A stretch of 64,000 nt of DNA from Clostridiales bacterium (lineage in GTDB: Bacteria; Bacillota; Clostridia; Lachnospirales; Lachnospiraceae). Below the pieces are notes generated by a model, which had not been told where the DNA came from, made no database searches, and saw only the letters and a list, made by a program, of their open reading frames with translations. The DNA is taken from the NCBI GenBank assembly GCA_018365455.1, contig JAGZJZ010000006.1:1-64000 (forward strand), in the 5' to 3' direction. Each line of letters begins with the position of its first letter. The first letter of the stretch is position 1. Made by a program: the position numbers and the translations under genes. Below, piece by piece: positions 47,010 to 55,381 of this stretch.

Positions 47010-47702
47010 TTATCCGAATATAAAACGGTTATACCTCTCCATAATCTCCTGCTTCCGATGCCTGGATACCGGGAGTTCTTTTTCATTTTTTAACAGAATC
47101 CGGTCCTTTTCCAGGCATTTTATGTAAGACATATTGACGATATAACTACGATATGGCTGTATAAAGCAAGCCGGTTTTAATTCCTGATAAAGCATACTCA
47201 GATTCTCATAAGTAGTAAATTCCTGATTCTGTGCATGGATAATCACCTTATTGTTGAATGATTCGATATACTCAATGGACTTAAGTGGAATGGAAACTTT
47301 CCGGTATCCGCACCTCACCTGGATGCATGCCTCCGAGCAGGAAATACTGAGCCTGGCAAAACAGTCACAGATCTGTGAATATACCACAGGCTTTAGCAGA
47401 TAATTCACTGCGTATAAGCGAAATGCCTCCACCGCATAATCACCTATGCCGGCAATAAATATCAGTTTTCCCTGATATTCTTCACAGATTTCTTCTGCCA
47501 GCTTCATACCCCTGCATTCTTCCATTCCCACATCGAGAAATATCACGTCATAACAATATCGCTTCAAAGCATTTTTCATAGAAAAGATAGATTGATGCAG
47601 ATGAATTTTGATATTCATAGAATTTTCGTATCCATAGCGGTTAATATAAGACTTTAAAACCTCTGAATCTTCCGTACAAGTATCACAAACAGCGATAAGC
47701 AT
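47010..47702 (-). CDS. LytTR response regulator (leftward)
   Basis: 230 residues. The receiver is near-canonical: D7 (with Thr at position 8 in place of the second acidic residue), phosphoacceptor D57 in IFLDVGM, and K104 in YLLKP. The LytTR DNA-binding domain spans about 125-228 (IPLKSIEYIESFNNKVIIH, FIQPYRSYIVNMSYIKCL, LPVSRHRKQEI). GGGAGG lies nine bases before the ATG. It is divergent from a second LytTR regulator and shares a 166-base control region with it. There is no kinase on this side; it might use the AgrC-like kinase at 50.6 kb or be an orphan. Confidence 0.92.
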   Translation of the reverse strand: MLIAVCDTCTEDSEVLKSYINRYGYENSMNIKIHLHQSIFSMKNALKRYCYDVIFLDVGMEECRGMKLAEEICEEYQGKLIFIAGIGDYAVEAFRLYAVNYLLKPVVYSQICDCFARLSISCSEACIQVRCGYRKVSIPLKSIEYIESFNNKVIIHAQNQEFTTYENLSMLYQELKPACFIQPYRSYIVNMSYIKCLEKDRILLKNEKELPVSRHRKQEIMERYNRFIFG

Positions 47703-47737
47703 ATCTCAACACCTCCCAAAAGCGTAAATCTGCTTAA

Positions 47738-47804
47738 TTGTAATAAAACAGGTTTTGTCAGTTTGTGCAATTCACTTGTAATAAGGCGCAGGTTTTTGTA
47801 ATAA
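47738..47804. promoter_or_regulatory. Three TTGTAATAA repeats between divergent LytTR genes
   Basis: TTGTAATAA occurs at 47738-47746, 47776-47784 and 47796-47804. The first two are each followed within a few bases by CAGGTTTT, so a larger unit (TTGTAATAA-N2 to 4-CAGGTTTT) recurs with a 38-base period; the last two nonamers are 20 bases apart. They end just upstream of the -35 position of the rightward extended -10 promoter. This is the expected layout for a LytTR activator site, but which regulator binds is not known. Confidence 0.55.
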
Positions 47805-47828
47805 AAATCACGAAAACGGACGAAAACA

Positions 47829-47837
47829 TGTTATAAT
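47829..47837 (+). promoter_or_regulatory. Extended -10 promoter of the rightward LytTR operon
   Basis: TGTTATAAT is a perfect TGnTATAAT extended -10. The -35 position (47809-47814, CACGAA) does not match the consensus, which suggests dependence on an activator. Transcription would start about 25 bases before the ATG at 47869. Confidence 0.6.
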
Positions 47838-47868
47838 AATACAGATAATAAAAATAGGAGAACCGAAT

Positions 47869-48591
47869 ATGAAAATAGCTATCTGTGATGACAATACACA
47901 TGATTTAGACAACCTGACGCAGCTTCTGGAGGATTATTGTAGAGATCAGCAAATACCTATTGAACTATCTGTCTATTCATCTTCCAGAGAACTCCTTGCG
48001 GACTTTGACAAAAACAGATTTCCCCTTATTTTTCTGGATATCTACATGAAATCCCCGGACGGTATGCAGACAGCTAAATTGCTGCGCAAGAAAAATACCT
48101 GCTTTCATCTCATTTTTACTACAACCAGCCTTGAACACCCTTTACAGGCATTTAGCGTATCAGCTACCGATTATCTCATTAAACCAATCACTTATAAATC
48201 ACTGGGAGAATCCATGAACAAGTGCCGGGAGCTTCTGGATCAGGCCGCACATTATCTGGTTGTCAAAAACAAAAAACTGTTACGCAACATTTTAATACAT
48301 GATATATACTGGACAGAAAGCAGGGGCAGGATAACCATACTGCATCTTGAAGATGAGATCATCGAAACATACCTCTCATTTCATGAACTAAAAAAGCAGG
48401 TCGCCGGACTTCCATTTCTGGACTGTATCAGAGGCTGCCTTGTCAATATGAATTACATAGATACCGTTCTGGAGCATGATTTTCTACTTAAGAACAAGGA
48501 AACAGCTCCTATCCGTCTGCGGGGGGCTTTGGCTGTAAAGCAGTCCTACTACGATTTTCTTTGGAGCCGTACAAGAAAGGAATCCATTTAA
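47869..48591 (+). CDS. LytTR response regulator (rightward, with kinase)
   Basis: 240 residues. A canonical receiver: D7/D8, phosphoacceptor D57 in IFLDIYM and K105 in YLIKP. The LytTR domain lies at about 130-235 (LIHDIYWTESRGRITILH, FLDCIRGCLVNMNYIDTV). AGGAGAAC lies about eight bases before the ATG. Its stop TAA touches the start of the next gene, so the regulator, surface protein and kinase form one operon. By family it would be phosphorylated by the AgrC-like kinase and activate genes through direct repeats. Confidence 0.93.
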   Translation: MKIAICDDNTHDLDNLTQLLEDYCRDQQIPIELSVYSSSRELLADFDKNRFPLIFLDIYMKSPDGMQTAKLLRKKNTCFHLIFTTTSLEHPLQAFSVSATDYLIKPITYKSLGESMNKCRELLDQAAHYLVVKNKKLLRNILIHDIYWTESRGRITILHLEDEIIETYLSFHELKKQVAGLPFLDCIRGCLVNMNYIDTVLEHDFLLKNKETAPIRLRGALAVKQSYYDFLWSRTRKESI

Positions 48592-50592
48592 ATGAAACAT
48601 GGTTTTACATTTTTTATATACGGTACGTTGATCATCACTCTGTGTCTGTTATCCTCCATTTTATGTCTTCCGGTATCCGCATCCGTTCCGGAACCAGGCA
48701 GCACTGTTATGGTATATTCCCAGACTGAACTTATGAACTGGTTTGATACCCATCCAAACGGAGGGGAGATCGCATTGGGCAACAACATCGACGCCGGTAA
48801 ATATCTTACACTGAATGCCATATCTCCAGTGACCATACATATGAATGGCTACGGATTTAAGATTCCCCAACACGGTTACATGAGCATATCTGGTGAGGTC
48901 ACAATGATCAGCATTGACAACCCTCAGCCGGTAATAGAATCAGCAACAGCAACGAACATTTCTTTTAGTAAAGGCGTCAAAATAAAAGTGGTAAATGGCT
49001 GCGGGATTTCTTTTATGGGAAGCGCAGATTCTGAATTAGTGTCCGGCGACAGCAGTTGTTTAATCAGTAGTTTTTTCAATATGTCCGTTTCCGGACGGGA
49101 AAGTATTGGTATCAAAAGCAATGGTAATATTTCACTAAATAGCTTTAATATAACTTTATCAAAAGGCGCATGCGGCATTAAAGCCTCAGGAAACGTTACT
49201 TTGTTCCTGGCAGGGATCACAGGCAATGGCAAACCGATACAATCACAGGGGGCAATTACATTAGACTGCTGCGGCATGACTGTAGTGCCGTCAAATGCAT
49301 CTGTTATTAACAGGACGGTAACATTAAATGATTTATATCCTAATTATATAATATCACCAGGTTCTAAGGAATCTTTGTTGTACAGACTTCCATTTGCTCT
49401 TCAATTTACGTTTCAATCCGATGACCCAGCTGTACCTGATCGTCTCTCCTTGTTACCCGTTACCTGGAATGTTGAAAATATAGATACGGAGACACCTGGC
49501 ATTTATGAACTGACAACTTATAAGGAAGACTTTCCGATCCTGGGACTGGATTATTACTTTCCCCAGATAAACGGAACCGTTCTCGTCACTTCACCCGGCA
49601 GTTACTATTTGTACAGCGCGGCTTCTATCGGGAAGAATGTCCGTATCTATTTCTATATGCCACCTGCTAAGGAATCAATTATCGAACTTTATTTTTCCAC
49701 TGATGCCGGTTCTTCCTGGAAGCCATTTGAAGGCTATACTTATCTATATCCCGGTGAACTTTATCTGGAAACATACCTGGATAAAAACTTAAGCTATTTA
49801 TTTCAGGCGGATATTACAATAGATGGGATTACCACCAGGACTAATATCCTGAAAATTGAATATAAACAGGATGGGACAATTACCCCTCAGATCACGGATG
49901 GAGACCGGGACGGAAGTGACCGGGATGATCAGCCGGTAATCCCCCCTGGCGGTGGAATAGCACCACCAGGTGAAACGTATCCTCCAGATGATTCCCTGCG
50001 GCCGCCATCACCGGATGACAGCGATTCCACTGAAAAACCGGAGGCAAATCCTCCTGACACAGAGACGGAATATCCTCCTGAAGAATTACCTGACGGTACA
50101 CCGCCTTCCGTTAAGCCCCCTGCATCCGGATCCACTTCCGGTCTGCCGCCCGCTTCCGGATCTACTTCTGATCCGCCTCCTGCTTCCGGATCCACTTCCG
50201 ATTTACCTCCTGATTCAGACTCACTATCCGGTCTGCCGCCTGCTTTTGAATCATCTTCCGGCAGCTCACAGGATTCAGCGTTGGACAGCGCCTCCGATGC
50301 TGTGGATCAGAATTCACATCAAACTGACCAAAACCAGGTAACGGATCCACCGGATAAATCAGCCTCCTCATCAGATAATACGGAACAGGAAAAACAGGGC
50401 TCTTTTATGCAGGAAACCTCACCTGTTCTGAAGGCAAATGCCAGTGCCGGAACGGATCAAGGCGAAAGTAGTATCACGGATCCCATGCCTGTAGGAAAAG
50501 CCGGAAAAGTTTTGCCAAAACTACTGCTTTTATGTTCTGCGGTCATTCTGGCATGCCTGACTCTTTATTGGAGGGGCCGGCGGAAATCTTAA
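48592..50592 (+). CDS. Surface protein with beta-helix-like domain, Pro/Ser repeats and C-terminal membrane anchor
   Basis: 666 residues. Signal peptide at about 1-30 (hydrophobic core, ending SASVP). Residues about 35-250 look like a short right-handed beta-helix (repeated I.MNGYGF, ISLNSFNITLS, CGIKASGNVTL). Residues about 260-420 are beta-rich. Residues about 440-600 are Pro/Ser/Asp-rich, with five or six 10-residue repeats of the type LPPASGSTSG (about 50110-50270). A last hydrophobic segment (LLLLCSAVILACLTLYW) and RGRRKS form a stop-transfer anchor; no LPXTG is seen. Its ATG directly follows the regulator's stop. Position between regulator and kinase suggests involvement in the same signalling, either as accessory sensor or as target. 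Confidence 0.85.
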   Translation: MKHGFTFFIYGTLIITLCLLSSILCLPVSASVPEPGSTVMVYSQTELMNWFDTHPNGGEIALGNNIDAGKYLTLNAISPVTIHMNGYGFKIPQHGYMSISGEVTMISIDNPQPVIESATATNISFSKGVKIKVVNGCGISFMGSADSELVSGDSSCLISSFFNMSVSGRESIGIKSNGNISLNSFNITLSKGACGIKASGNVTLFLAGITGNGKPIQSQGAITLDCCGMTVVPSNASVINRTVTLNDLYPNYIISPGSKESLLYRLPFALQFTFQSDDPAVPDRLSLLPVTWNVENIDTETPGIYELTTYKEDFPILGLDYYFPQINGTVLVTSPGSYYLYSAASIGKNVRIYFYMPPAKESIIELYFSTDAGSSWKPFEGYTYLYPGELYLETYLDKNLSYLFQADITIDGITTRTNILKIEYKQDGTITPQITDGDRDGSDRDDQPVIPPGGGIAPPGETYPPDDSLRPPSPDDSDSTEKPEANPPDTETEYPPEELPDGTPPSVKPPASGSTSGLPPASGSTSDPPPASGSTSDLPPDSDSLSGLPPAFESSSGSSQDSALDSASDAVDQNSHQTDQNQVTDPPDKSASSSDNTEQEKQGSFMQETSPVLKANASAGTDQGESSITDPMPVGKAGKVLPKLLLLCSAVILACLTLYWRGRRKS

Positions 50593-50628
50593 TACAAACA
50601 ATAAATTCTCGGAAAGGAGTTTCCTCTA

Positions 50629-52539
50629 TTGCAGAAACCTGGCAGACAGAAAGACAACTATCCCCTGCTACTTGCAGCTATCATATTGGCTGGCATTCTA
50701 CTTTTTTCATTGAATGCCGTCTATAATAACAAATATACCCTGCAGACTCCACAGGGACAAAAGGGCGTGCTGGATCTGAGAAATTCGGATACCGGTTTTC
50801 TGTATCTCATCGGCGGCTGGGAGTTCTACCAATACCAGCTCCTTACGCCTCAGGAAATCCATTCCAAGTCCTCCGTCTGCAGTAATTATGTATCCATCGG
50901 ACAGCATGGGGGCTTTGAACTGGGGGATAAAGCCAAAAACCCCCATGGAAGCGCAACCTATCGGCTCACAATCCTGACCGGTACCGCTTCCCCTCAAATG
51001 CTGGAGGTACCGGAGGTTTATTCCTCATGCCGTATCTGGATTAACGGACAGTTAGTCACTTCATTGGGAAGCGTAGATCCTGATCATTTTCAAAGGGGTA
51101 TTGCAAACACCCTGATTACTATACCGGCATCTGATAAAATTGAAATCGTGATTCAGGCAACCGATTTGGACAGTCTATACAGCGGACTTACCTATCCCCC
51201 TGCCTTCGGCAGTCCATCCGTGGTTACAAGTCTTTCTATTCTGCGTCTGGTGGTTTATACCATGGCATTTACGGTTACGCTTCTCATTGGGTTCTTTTAT
51301 CTGTTTACACAGATGAAAAGCAGGCAGAAAAAGACTGCTGTCCTGTTCTTCCTGTTATGCATTTTTTATGCGGGATATATCAGCTATCCACTGGTTCATA
51401 CTCTGGGCATGAACGGCCATTTCTGGTACCGTTTAGAGTCCTTCAGCCTGTATGCCATGCTGTCGATACTGATTATACAACAGGGCTCTATCTGCCGGAT
51501 TCCAGTCAGATACCGTTTTCCAATGACTGCTCTCAGCCTGACGATATGCCTGGCTGTTCTTATTATGCCAATGCTATGGCAGGACAATATTAATGCCATG
51601 CTGCTCTACAGCAAGCTGTTAATGTATTATAAATGGATAGCCGCAAGTTACCTTATACTCAGTACCATGACTGCTATCCTGGATAAAGCCAGATATTCCA
51701 GGCGGTTGCTGGTGGGGTTTGGTTTCATGGGCTCCGCATTGGCAATCGACCGGATCTTCCCGTTATATGAGCCAATTATCGCCGGATGGCCCTTAGAAAT
51801 AGCCGGATTTATAATCGTGCTTTTGCTCTTCAGTATCCTGTTTTCCGAAACCATCACCATGTACCGCAGTATGGTGATTTTGAAAGAACAGGAAAAGTAT
51901 GATAAGCGCCAGTTAGAAATGCAGCAGGAACAATATCAGCGCCTGATCTCATCCATAGAAGGTGCCGCCAAAAACCGCCACGACCTACGCCATCACATCC
52001 TGGCAATCCGCTCTCTGGCTGAAAATCAGGAACAGGACAGCCTTTTGCAATATCTGGATCAGTTCGAAAATCATTTTAATTCCTCTGCAAATATCATAGT
52101 TTGCCAGAACCATGCCATCAATTCAATCCTGGTTCATTATCTGATCCAGGCAAAACAGGAAGGAATCCCTGCAGAAACAGATATCAGCCTGCCGGATGAC
52201 CTGGGTGGTATTTCCGAAATCAATCTGTGTGTAATATTAGGAAACTGCCTGGAAAATGCATTGGAAGCATCCTTACGCATTCGAAAAGGAGATGCCCGTT
52301 TGCGGCTCTGTATTCAGCCAATGGGCTCAATGCTTTCCATTACCCTAGATAACAATTGTGAAGACATTGCCGTAGCGGATGCAAAAGGCGGCTTCTTATC
52401 CGATAAAAGAAACCGGAAAGAATCCGGACTGGGCATATTAAATATCCGGACAGCAGTTGAACAATGCAATGGGATCGTAAAATTTGAAACTCTGCAAAAG
52501 GAATTCCGAATATCTATCCTATTGCCGATGAAAAAGTAG
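50629..52539 (+). CDS. AgrC-like sensor histidine kinase with extracellular and multi-pass sensing region
   Basis: 636 residues from TTG at 50629, chosen because AAGGAG lies about nine bases upstream. One membrane helix (about 13-32) leads to an extracellular beta domain (about 40-205) resembling the DISMED2/galactose-binding type (ATYRLTIL, CRIWINGQLV). Seven or so helices follow (about 208-415), then a coiled coil. The histidine box is NRHDLRHH (His451), with N-box NLCVILGNCLENALEAS and G-box GLGILNIRTAVEQ. This HPK10-type kinase should phosphorylate the LytTR regulator two genes upstream. The ligand is unknown; the extracellular domain suggests a carbohydrate-like or small-molecule cue. 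Confidence 0.9.
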   Translation: MQKPGRQKDNYPLLLAAIILAGILLFSLNAVYNNKYTLQTPQGQKGVLDLRNSDTGFLYLIGGWEFYQYQLLTPQEIHSKSSVCSNYVSIGQHGGFELGDKAKNPHGSATYRLTILTGTASPQMLEVPEVYSSCRIWINGQLVTSLGSVDPDHFQRGIANTLITIPASDKIEIVIQATDLDSLYSGLTYPPAFGSPSVVTSLSILRLVVYTMAFTVTLLIGFFYLFTQMKSRQKKTAVLFFLLCIFYAGYISYPLVHTLGMNGHFWYRLESFSLYAMLSILIIQQGSICRIPVRYRFPMTALSLTICLAVLIMPMLWQDNINAMLLYSKLLMYYKWIAASYLILSTMTAILDKARYSRRLLVGFGFMGSALAIDRIFPLYEPIIAGWPLEIAGFIIVLLLFSILFSETITMYRSMVILKEQEKYDKRQLEMQQEQYQRLISSIEGAAKNRHDLRHHILAIRSLAENQEQDSLLQYLDQFENHFNSSANIIVCQNHAINSILVHYLIQAKQEGIPAETDISLPDDLGGISEINLCVILGNCLENALEASLRIRKGDARLRLCIQPMGSMLSITLDNNCEDIAVADAKGGFLSDKRNRKESGLGILNIRTAVEQCNGIVKFETLQKEFRISILLPMKK

Positions 52540-52546
52540 AATAAAG

Positions 52547-52590
52547 AAAGGCGGAACAATGCATCTTACCAAATGCATTGTTCCGCCTTT
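52547..52590. terminator. Strong hairpin after the kinase operon
   Basis: AAAGGCGGAACAATGCAT (52547-52564) and ATGCATTGTTCCGCCTTT (52573-52590) form a perfect 18-base stem with an eight-base loop. It starts seven bases past the kinase stop and also lies 34 bases past the leftward STAS gene's stop, so it is shared by convergent genes. There is no long T-run on the plus side (CCATTG); the minus side has TCTTTATTCT. Confidence 0.8.
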
Positions 52591-52624
52591 CCATTGAATC
52601 TGCTTACCCGTTAATTGACGACCA

Positions 52625-52921
52625 TTACACAATTGTCAGGATATCGCTGAATCCTGTCATATCGAAGACATCCTGTACTTCCTCACATACATGGTGCAGC
52701 TCCATGGACCCCTGACGGTTCATCTGCTTCTGCGCCCCCAATAATACACGTAATCCTGCCGAAGAAATATAGTCCAGCTTTTCCATATCCAGTACCAGTT
52801 CTGCCGTATCCGGAAGCGATGTCTCAAGCTCCTTCTCAAGCTGAGGTGCTGTCATCGTGTCCAGACGTCCTTCCAGATCCAATACTAATTTACTTCCATC
52901 TTTTTTCTTTGTAATATTCAT
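52625..52921 (-). CDS. Anti-sigma-factor antagonist (STAS domain, RsbV/SpoIIAA-like)
   Basis: 98 residues from the ATG at 52921; an ATG four codons upstream (52933) is possible, and neither has a strong ribosome site. A single STAS domain: NITKKKDGSKLVLDLEGRLD, LVLDMEKLDYISSAGLRVLL, ending GFSDILTIV. The phosphorylatable serine of the family is in the SSAG motif. In partner switching, the unphosphorylated STAS protein binds an RsbW-like kinase and releases a sigma factor. Its likely partners are encoded at 61.2-63.8 kb, on the other side of the peptide-export genes. Confidence 0.9.
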   Translation of the reverse strand: MNITKKKDGSKLVLDLEGRLDTMTAPQLEKELETSLPDTAELVLDMEKLDYISSAGLRVLLGAQKQMNRQGSMELHHVCEEVQDVFDMTGFSDILTIV

Positions 52922-52935
52922 AGTTATTCCCATGA

Positions 52936-52960
52936 TGTATTGCGTATTATTTGCAATACA
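52936..52960. promoter_or_regulatory. Eight-base inverted repeat upstream of the STAS gene
   Basis: TGTATTGC (52936-52943) and GCAATACA (52953-52960) flank a nine-base spacer just upstream of the STAS start. It could be an operator or a transcript hairpin. The surrounding 250 bases (52934-53183) hold no convincing gene, but they do contain a second imperfect stem (GCCACTT with AAGTGGC). Confidence 0.4.
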
Positions 52961-53183
52961 GCCACTTTCAGACAGGTTGAAAGAATTACAAGTGGCATCC
53001 TTCCTTCATCAATATTTTCTTTCAGCCTTATGATAAAAATGCAATAACAGAAATCTGCATAACTGCGGCAATTCAATGACTATGTATTTTCATGTTCCTT
53101 TTCATTATAAATAAATTTCAGGCTGACCGGCTTACCATTTACCACGAAACTCTGCCACTTACCACATCTTTTTCAAATTAATA

Positions 53184-55370
53184 CTACTCAGACTTTAACT
53201 GCTGTCTCTTCACCAGCTCCGAGAAAAATCCGCCCTTTGCATTTAATTCCTCATAAGTTCCATCCTCAATAATACGGCCCTTATCCAATACGATGATCCT
53301 GTCACATGCTTTAATGGTAGAAAGTCTGTGTGCAATTACGATTCTGGTACTCTTTAATTCCGCCAGAGCATCTGACACCTGCCTCTGAGTAATATTGTCC
53401 AGTGCGGAAGTGGCTTCATCCAGCATCAGAATCTTGGGTTTCGGTGCTATGGCTCTGGCTATCATTAACCGCTGTCGCTGTCCCCCTGAAATGCCTCCGG
53501 CTCCTTCTCCTATCATCGTAAACATCCCCATGGGCATTTCCCGGATATCCTGGGCAATTCCTGCTTTTTCAGCAGCATCCCACGCATCCTGCAAAGCCAG
53601 CCACGGTGCTGAAATCGTAATATTTGCAAAGATGTCTCCACTAAAAAGCTTCCCATTCTGCATCACCACTCCGATTTGACGTCTGAGGGATTTCAAATCT
53701 ACCTTCTGGATATCCCTGCCATCATAATAGACCGCCCCGGTATCCGGCTTCTCGAATCCCAGCATTAAGCGCATCAGTGTAGATTTACCGCACCCTGTCG
53801 TCCCTACAATAGCCACATACTGGCCCCGGTTTATTTTGAGGCTCAGGTCATCAATGATTAGAGGCGTATCTTCCTGATAGCGGAAGGAAACCTGGTTTAA
53901 TTCAATGGTTCCCGAGACTGATTTAACGATTTCTTTGTTTTCGCTGATTTCCGGCGGGGTGTCCAGGATGGGCTGCGCCAGTTCCAGGATGGGTTTGATC
54001 ATGGCTACCGTTGAAACCGTGGCTACCAGTGACAGAATCGCGGTGCTTACCATGCCGTATGCCACATTAAAAGCAACATAATTGGCTACTGTAATTGCAT
54101 TTTTCACGGATACCCAATAGATTAGCAGCGTTCCGAACAATGCTACAGCCGGTGAAACTGCTTTTTGAATCTTAACCAGCATCGGCGGATTGTAATCTGC
54201 ATCCGCTTCATTATGATACACACCCGCCCATTTTACAAATGCCCTCTTTTCACTTCCTGACATCTTAATTTTCTGGATACCGGAATAAAGAGCAAAAACT
54301 ACCCCTTCCACTTTAGAGGACGCACGTATCTTTTTTCGAAGTACCCGAATCTGCCCCCATGCCCCCAGAAAAGCAATTATCAGCTGTATTAAGATAACAA
54401 GAAAAGCTGTTCCTGCCAACTGTGAAGAAATCTGAATAATCTGCAGAATATAGCTCAGTGAGAAGACTGCCATTAATCCCATACCCAGCACTCCATTTGC
54501 CAGAATACTGCAGATACTCTCAAGGGCGCGCACCCTGTTTGCCAGATCACCGGAATTATAATTTTTAAAAAACTGTACAGGCATATTAATTACCCGTCCC
54601 ATTACGGCGCTTTCCAGAATAACACTCATTTTCGTCTCTATTTTGGTCTGAACCAGAGTTTTGGTAATGTTCATTAGAAATGTTGAAATCGCGGCACCGA
54701 AAAGTAAAAACGCCACAGATAATACCATGGACATCTGTCCTGCCGGAATAATATGACTGAAAATCAGGGTATTGGCAGCCGGTGTAATTAAGCCCAGCAG
54801 TGTTACCCCAAGTGCTGCAAATCCCAGGAGCAGTTTATCATCCATACCGATATTCCCCAGTAAAAAAAGGATCAGATCCTTACCGGTGAGTTCCTTTTGC
54901 GGAAGCGGTCTGTAAAAACAAATAGCATCTTCTTTCAGCATCTCATTAATCGTTGCATCCACTTTTAGCTCTTTCCCGCTCTCATAATCAAAATAGCGGT
55001 AGCCGCTGAAAGCTTTTGGAATCAAAGCCACCGGCCTGCCTTCCTTTGTCTCTCCCAGTATCGGTCCCATACTGTCTTTCCACCATTTTCCCCGAAGACG
55101 CATATGGCGCCACATTACGCCGGACGGTTCAAAGAGATATTGAATCTGTTCATGTATTTCAACTATATTTTCCGGAATTTCCGTTTTCTCTATCCGATAA
55201 TATTTGCAGATTTTTGTGAGCGCATCTTTCGCCTGTCCCTCTTTTTCAAGCTGCCCATAGTCAATTTTTTCTTTCTTCCCAACGACTCCGGCAAGCTTTG
55301 CATAGGATTTCTGCATCTCGCCTGCATCGTATTGCAGCCGCTCTTTTACCTGACTGTCAAACCAACCCAT
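53184..55370 (-). CDS. NHLM-type bacteriocin exporter, second ABC protein (ABC2)
   Basis: 728 residues. The N-terminal about 160 residues form a soluble domain without the C39 catalytic cysteine. Six membrane helices occupy about 165-450. A C-terminal ATPase domain has Walker A GTTGCGKST, signature ISGGQRQR, Walker B ILMLDEATSALD and the H-loop IVIAHRLSTI. This architecture matches the NHLM_micro_ABC2 family, which accompanies the peptidase-containing ABC1 in export of leader-bearing peptides. It starts 11 bases after ABC1. Last gene of the export set. Confidence 0.92.
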   Translation of the reverse strand: MGWFDSQVKERLQYDAGEMQKSYAKLAGVVGKKEKIDYGQLEKEGQAKDALTKICKYYRIEKTEIPENIVEIHEQIQYLFEPSGVMWRHMRLRGKWWKDSMGPILGETKEGRPVALIPKAFSGYRYFDYESGKELKVDATINEMLKEDAICFYRPLPQKELTGKDLILFLLGNIGMDDKLLLGFAALGVTLLGLITPAANTLIFSHIIPAGQMSMVLSVAFLLFGAAISTFLMNITKTLVQTKIETKMSVILESAVMGRVINMPVQFFKNYNSGDLANRVRALESICSILANGVLGMGLMAVFSLSYILQIIQISSQLAGTAFLVILIQLIIAFLGAWGQIRVLRKKIRASSKVEGVVFALYSGIQKIKMSGSEKRAFVKWAGVYHNEADADYNPPMLVKIQKAVSPAVALFGTLLIYWVSVKNAITVANYVAFNVAYGMVSTAILSLVATVSTVAMIKPILELAQPILDTPPEISENKEIVKSVSGTIELNQVSFRYQEDTPLIIDDLSLKINRGQYVAIVGTTGCGKSTLMRLMLGFEKPDTGAVYYDGRDIQKVDLKSLRRQIGVVMQNGKLFSGDIFANITISAPWLALQDAWDAAEKAGIAQDIREMPMGMFTMIGEGAGGISGGQRQRLMIARAIAPKPKILMLDEATSALDNITQRQVSDALAELKSTRIVIAHRLSTIKACDRIIVLDKGRIIEDGTYEELNAKGGFFSELVKRQQLKSE

Positions 55371-55381
55371 AACCTGCCCTC

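Noticed and set aside
48588..50371. Minus-strand frames antisense to the surface protein
   Set aside because: They mirror Pro/Ser-rich repeats and hydrophobic segments of the plus-strand gene. No ribosome sites or recognisable domains were found.
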